A stretch of DNA of 64,000 bases from Alitta virens (lineage: Eukaryota; Annelida; Polychaeta; Phyllodocida; Nereididae), in the NCBI GenBank assembly GCA_932294295.1, contig OW028580.1, positions 32,062,136 through 32,126,135 on the forward strand, in the 5' to 3' direction. How positions within the stretch are numbered: position 1 is the first letter of the stretch; each line of letters starts with the position of its first letter. The position numbers and the translations under genes were made by a program. Below the pieces are notes generated by a model, which saw nothing but the letters and a program-made list of their open reading frames with translations, was not told the origin of the DNA and made no database searches. Positions 62,040 through 64,000 of this stretch are shown in pieces.

Positions 62040-64000
62040 TGCATTTTTTTATATTAGTTACGTAACTCGCTCAGGGGTCAGTTGGCGAGCTGTCTACGTA
62101 CGTTCTACATATGTTCTGCATACATTCTACATATGTGCGTGGCCATCCTTGGCCATACGTAGCCACTGTCGATCCGTATATACTCGCCATCCGCTCACGA
62201 CCACTCGTAGAACGCCCGGCCGTCGTCTTCCGTGCCAATACTTGCCCATCCTTGAACCACTCAAATGGGCGATCTACCACTGCCTCATGGATGCCTCATG
62301 TATGCCTCACGGATGCTTGGCGATGGACGATCGTTTGATGGATTTCCGGCGAAGGATCTACGACTGCTCACGTATGCTCATCAAGAATTTATACATGATT
62401 AACAGAGCCTCAAGTGAGGAAGTATAGACCATTTTTTTTTATCCTTGACAGTGTGAACGTCCCTTTAGAGTCAAATCATGACATCATACATGCAGTTAAT
62501 TTAATTTAAAATGGCCTGTCAAATTGAACTTAGATATTGAACTTAGAACTTCTGCTATATGGTGCTACCTGCCACTAAATGGAACTGTTTGGCTTAAAGG
62601 TTGAGACTACACACAGATTTATGATATATTGGAAAGGTCAGTTCTCATGTAACCTCGTGTCCGGCAATACCCAAATGTGGAGAAAAAGTAACAGAGCCTA
62701 CAGGGGGCACTACCACCATAGCATATGAAAAGACAATAATATGACATCACCACTTAATTGTTACATTTTGACGTTACAATATATATGACGTCTTGAAACA
62801 AACTTATCTGCTACGGTGTCAGTGACCACTTGTGGTTGTTTTGCTTCCCATACATGTCATATTTTGTTTCAGTAATTCCTACAAAGGATATATGAGAACT
62901 GGCCAGCCCTATATGTTAAATTTCTTACATTTACGAAGGTTTATATTTATTCAATAGTGGTAGCTGTACTACAAGCTAGCAGAAGTGGCTGGCTTTAGCC
63001 TATAGAGCTACATCCAGAAATATTTAGGTCACTACAGCTGTCTTTAGTCAACCATATTTTACGGACATAACTGTACCTAACCACTGAATTAGTTAAAATG
63101 TAGCAAGAGAAGTCAACTGCATGATAAACAAGCAAGCAAAAGTCTCTTTAATCATATGCTGCGCTGCATCTAAACCCTCACCGAATCCCACCTTAAAATT
63201 GTTAAGTGTTCGTCCGACAGGCAGGAGGGCTGGTGTTACACTTTCATTTCCAGAGCAGAACTCTAACACACACTTTCGTTTCAAAAGCTGAACTCTAACA
63301 CTAATGCACTGACCCTAATGAAATTTCGTTCACTGAGGGTTAAAAAAGTGACCTGTATTAGACTTGTGTTATTATGGTCAATAATAGATTCTGCTAAACA
63401 AAGTTTTGTATGTTCAGGAAACAATCTACTCAAAATGATATAAATGACCTTTAGATATAAATATAAAACAAAAGAAACCCTTCACTGGGTTGGATTTGTA
63501 CCCTAGCACCCCCAACCCTATCCAACAGACCAATGCTGTAGACCACTCAGCAACTGCAGCAGGCTATATACAGGTCAACTTTTCTGGAAGTAGAAGCTGC
63601 TTGCTCTGAGTGTATGTAGGTCACGTGCTGAATCAACTGGAAGAGCCATGTTATTCTGAAGTAAAATTCCATAGTTACCATGCCATTCAATAATGTTGAA
63701 AACATTAATTTTGCATTTTTAATGTGGTAACTAAGGATATTTTGCAAAAAATTTTAAACCGTGATCATAGAGCTTACTTCCCCAAGTAGAGTCATTCCTA
63801 ATATGGTCATGCTCAAAAGGCGATAAAAAAACTTCACCCCATGTTACAAATTGATTTTAATTTGGATTTTAGTAGTGGTGGTGGTGGTGGATTAGGGTTT
63901 TACGGCCTGTATTTCTGCACCTGATGGGCTAATTAGGACAGGTAGAGACCATGGCAATGAGCTGACGGATGAAACAGCCATCCAACATAGGCTCGACCGG
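62040..64000. repeat. 2,781-bp tandem duplication, copy 2 (cut by window end)
   Basis: Identical by eye to 59259-61219. The joint is at 'gatGCATTTTTTTATATTAG', inside the TIR element, so copy 2 starts with a truncated element. Continues beyond the window. Confidence 0.95.

Overview
This is animal (metazoan) nuclear DNA. It is AT-rich, its genes are split by GT-AG introns, and the space between genes is full of microsatellites, non-autonomous DNA transposons (MITEs), tRNA-derived SINEs and decayed non-LTR retrotransposons (LINEs). Gene content (an ENaC/ASIC-type channel, a GT61 glycosyltransferase, CD20/MS4A-like four-pass proteins) fits a bilaterian invertebrate. A marine deuterostome such as an echinoderm, hemichordate or amphioxus is only a guess. 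No prokaryote-type operon, CRISPR array or phage module is present.  Layout. (1) 1-12.7 kb: one complete ENaC/degenerin-family channel gene on the + strand. I assembled it from eleven coding exons whose phases all agree (1,851 nt, 616 residues, ATG at 1279, stop at 12466). Its introns carry MITEs, a SINE and a LINE remnant. (2) 12.7-24.4 kb: no intact gene recognised; LINE fragments, a CCHC zinc-knuckle relic, several TIR elements and simple repeats. (3) 24.4-43.0 kb and 44.4-61.9 kb: two diverged direct copies of a segment of about 18 kb (units 1 and 2). Each holds a seven-coding-exon minus-strand gene for a four-transmembrane CD20/MS4A-like protein: gene A, 294 residues, in unit 1; gene B, 297 residues, in unit 2. 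Unit 1 also holds an intronless GT61 (POMGNT2-like) glycosyltransferase gene that unit 2 lacks. The last two exons of a third paralogue (gene C) lie at 43.5-44.3 kb, at the junction of the two units. (4) Unit 2 has two further recent tandem duplications: a 1,514-bp unit at 46.9-49.9 kb (about six differences noted between copies) and a 2,781-bp unit from 59.26 kb to the window end (no difference seen).  Biology. The three gene groups have no obvious pathway in common. The most interesting locus is the MS4A-like cluster. Genes A and C keep a C-terminal PPPY (WW-domain ligand) motif. Gene B lost it through an 81-nt deletion across the stop codon, and now reads into former 3' UTR, which supplies a new tail containing IIYNVI, a match to the ITIM and YxxPhi consensus patterns. 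Because the two units started alike, insertions found in only one of them give a relative date for several MITE and LINE families.
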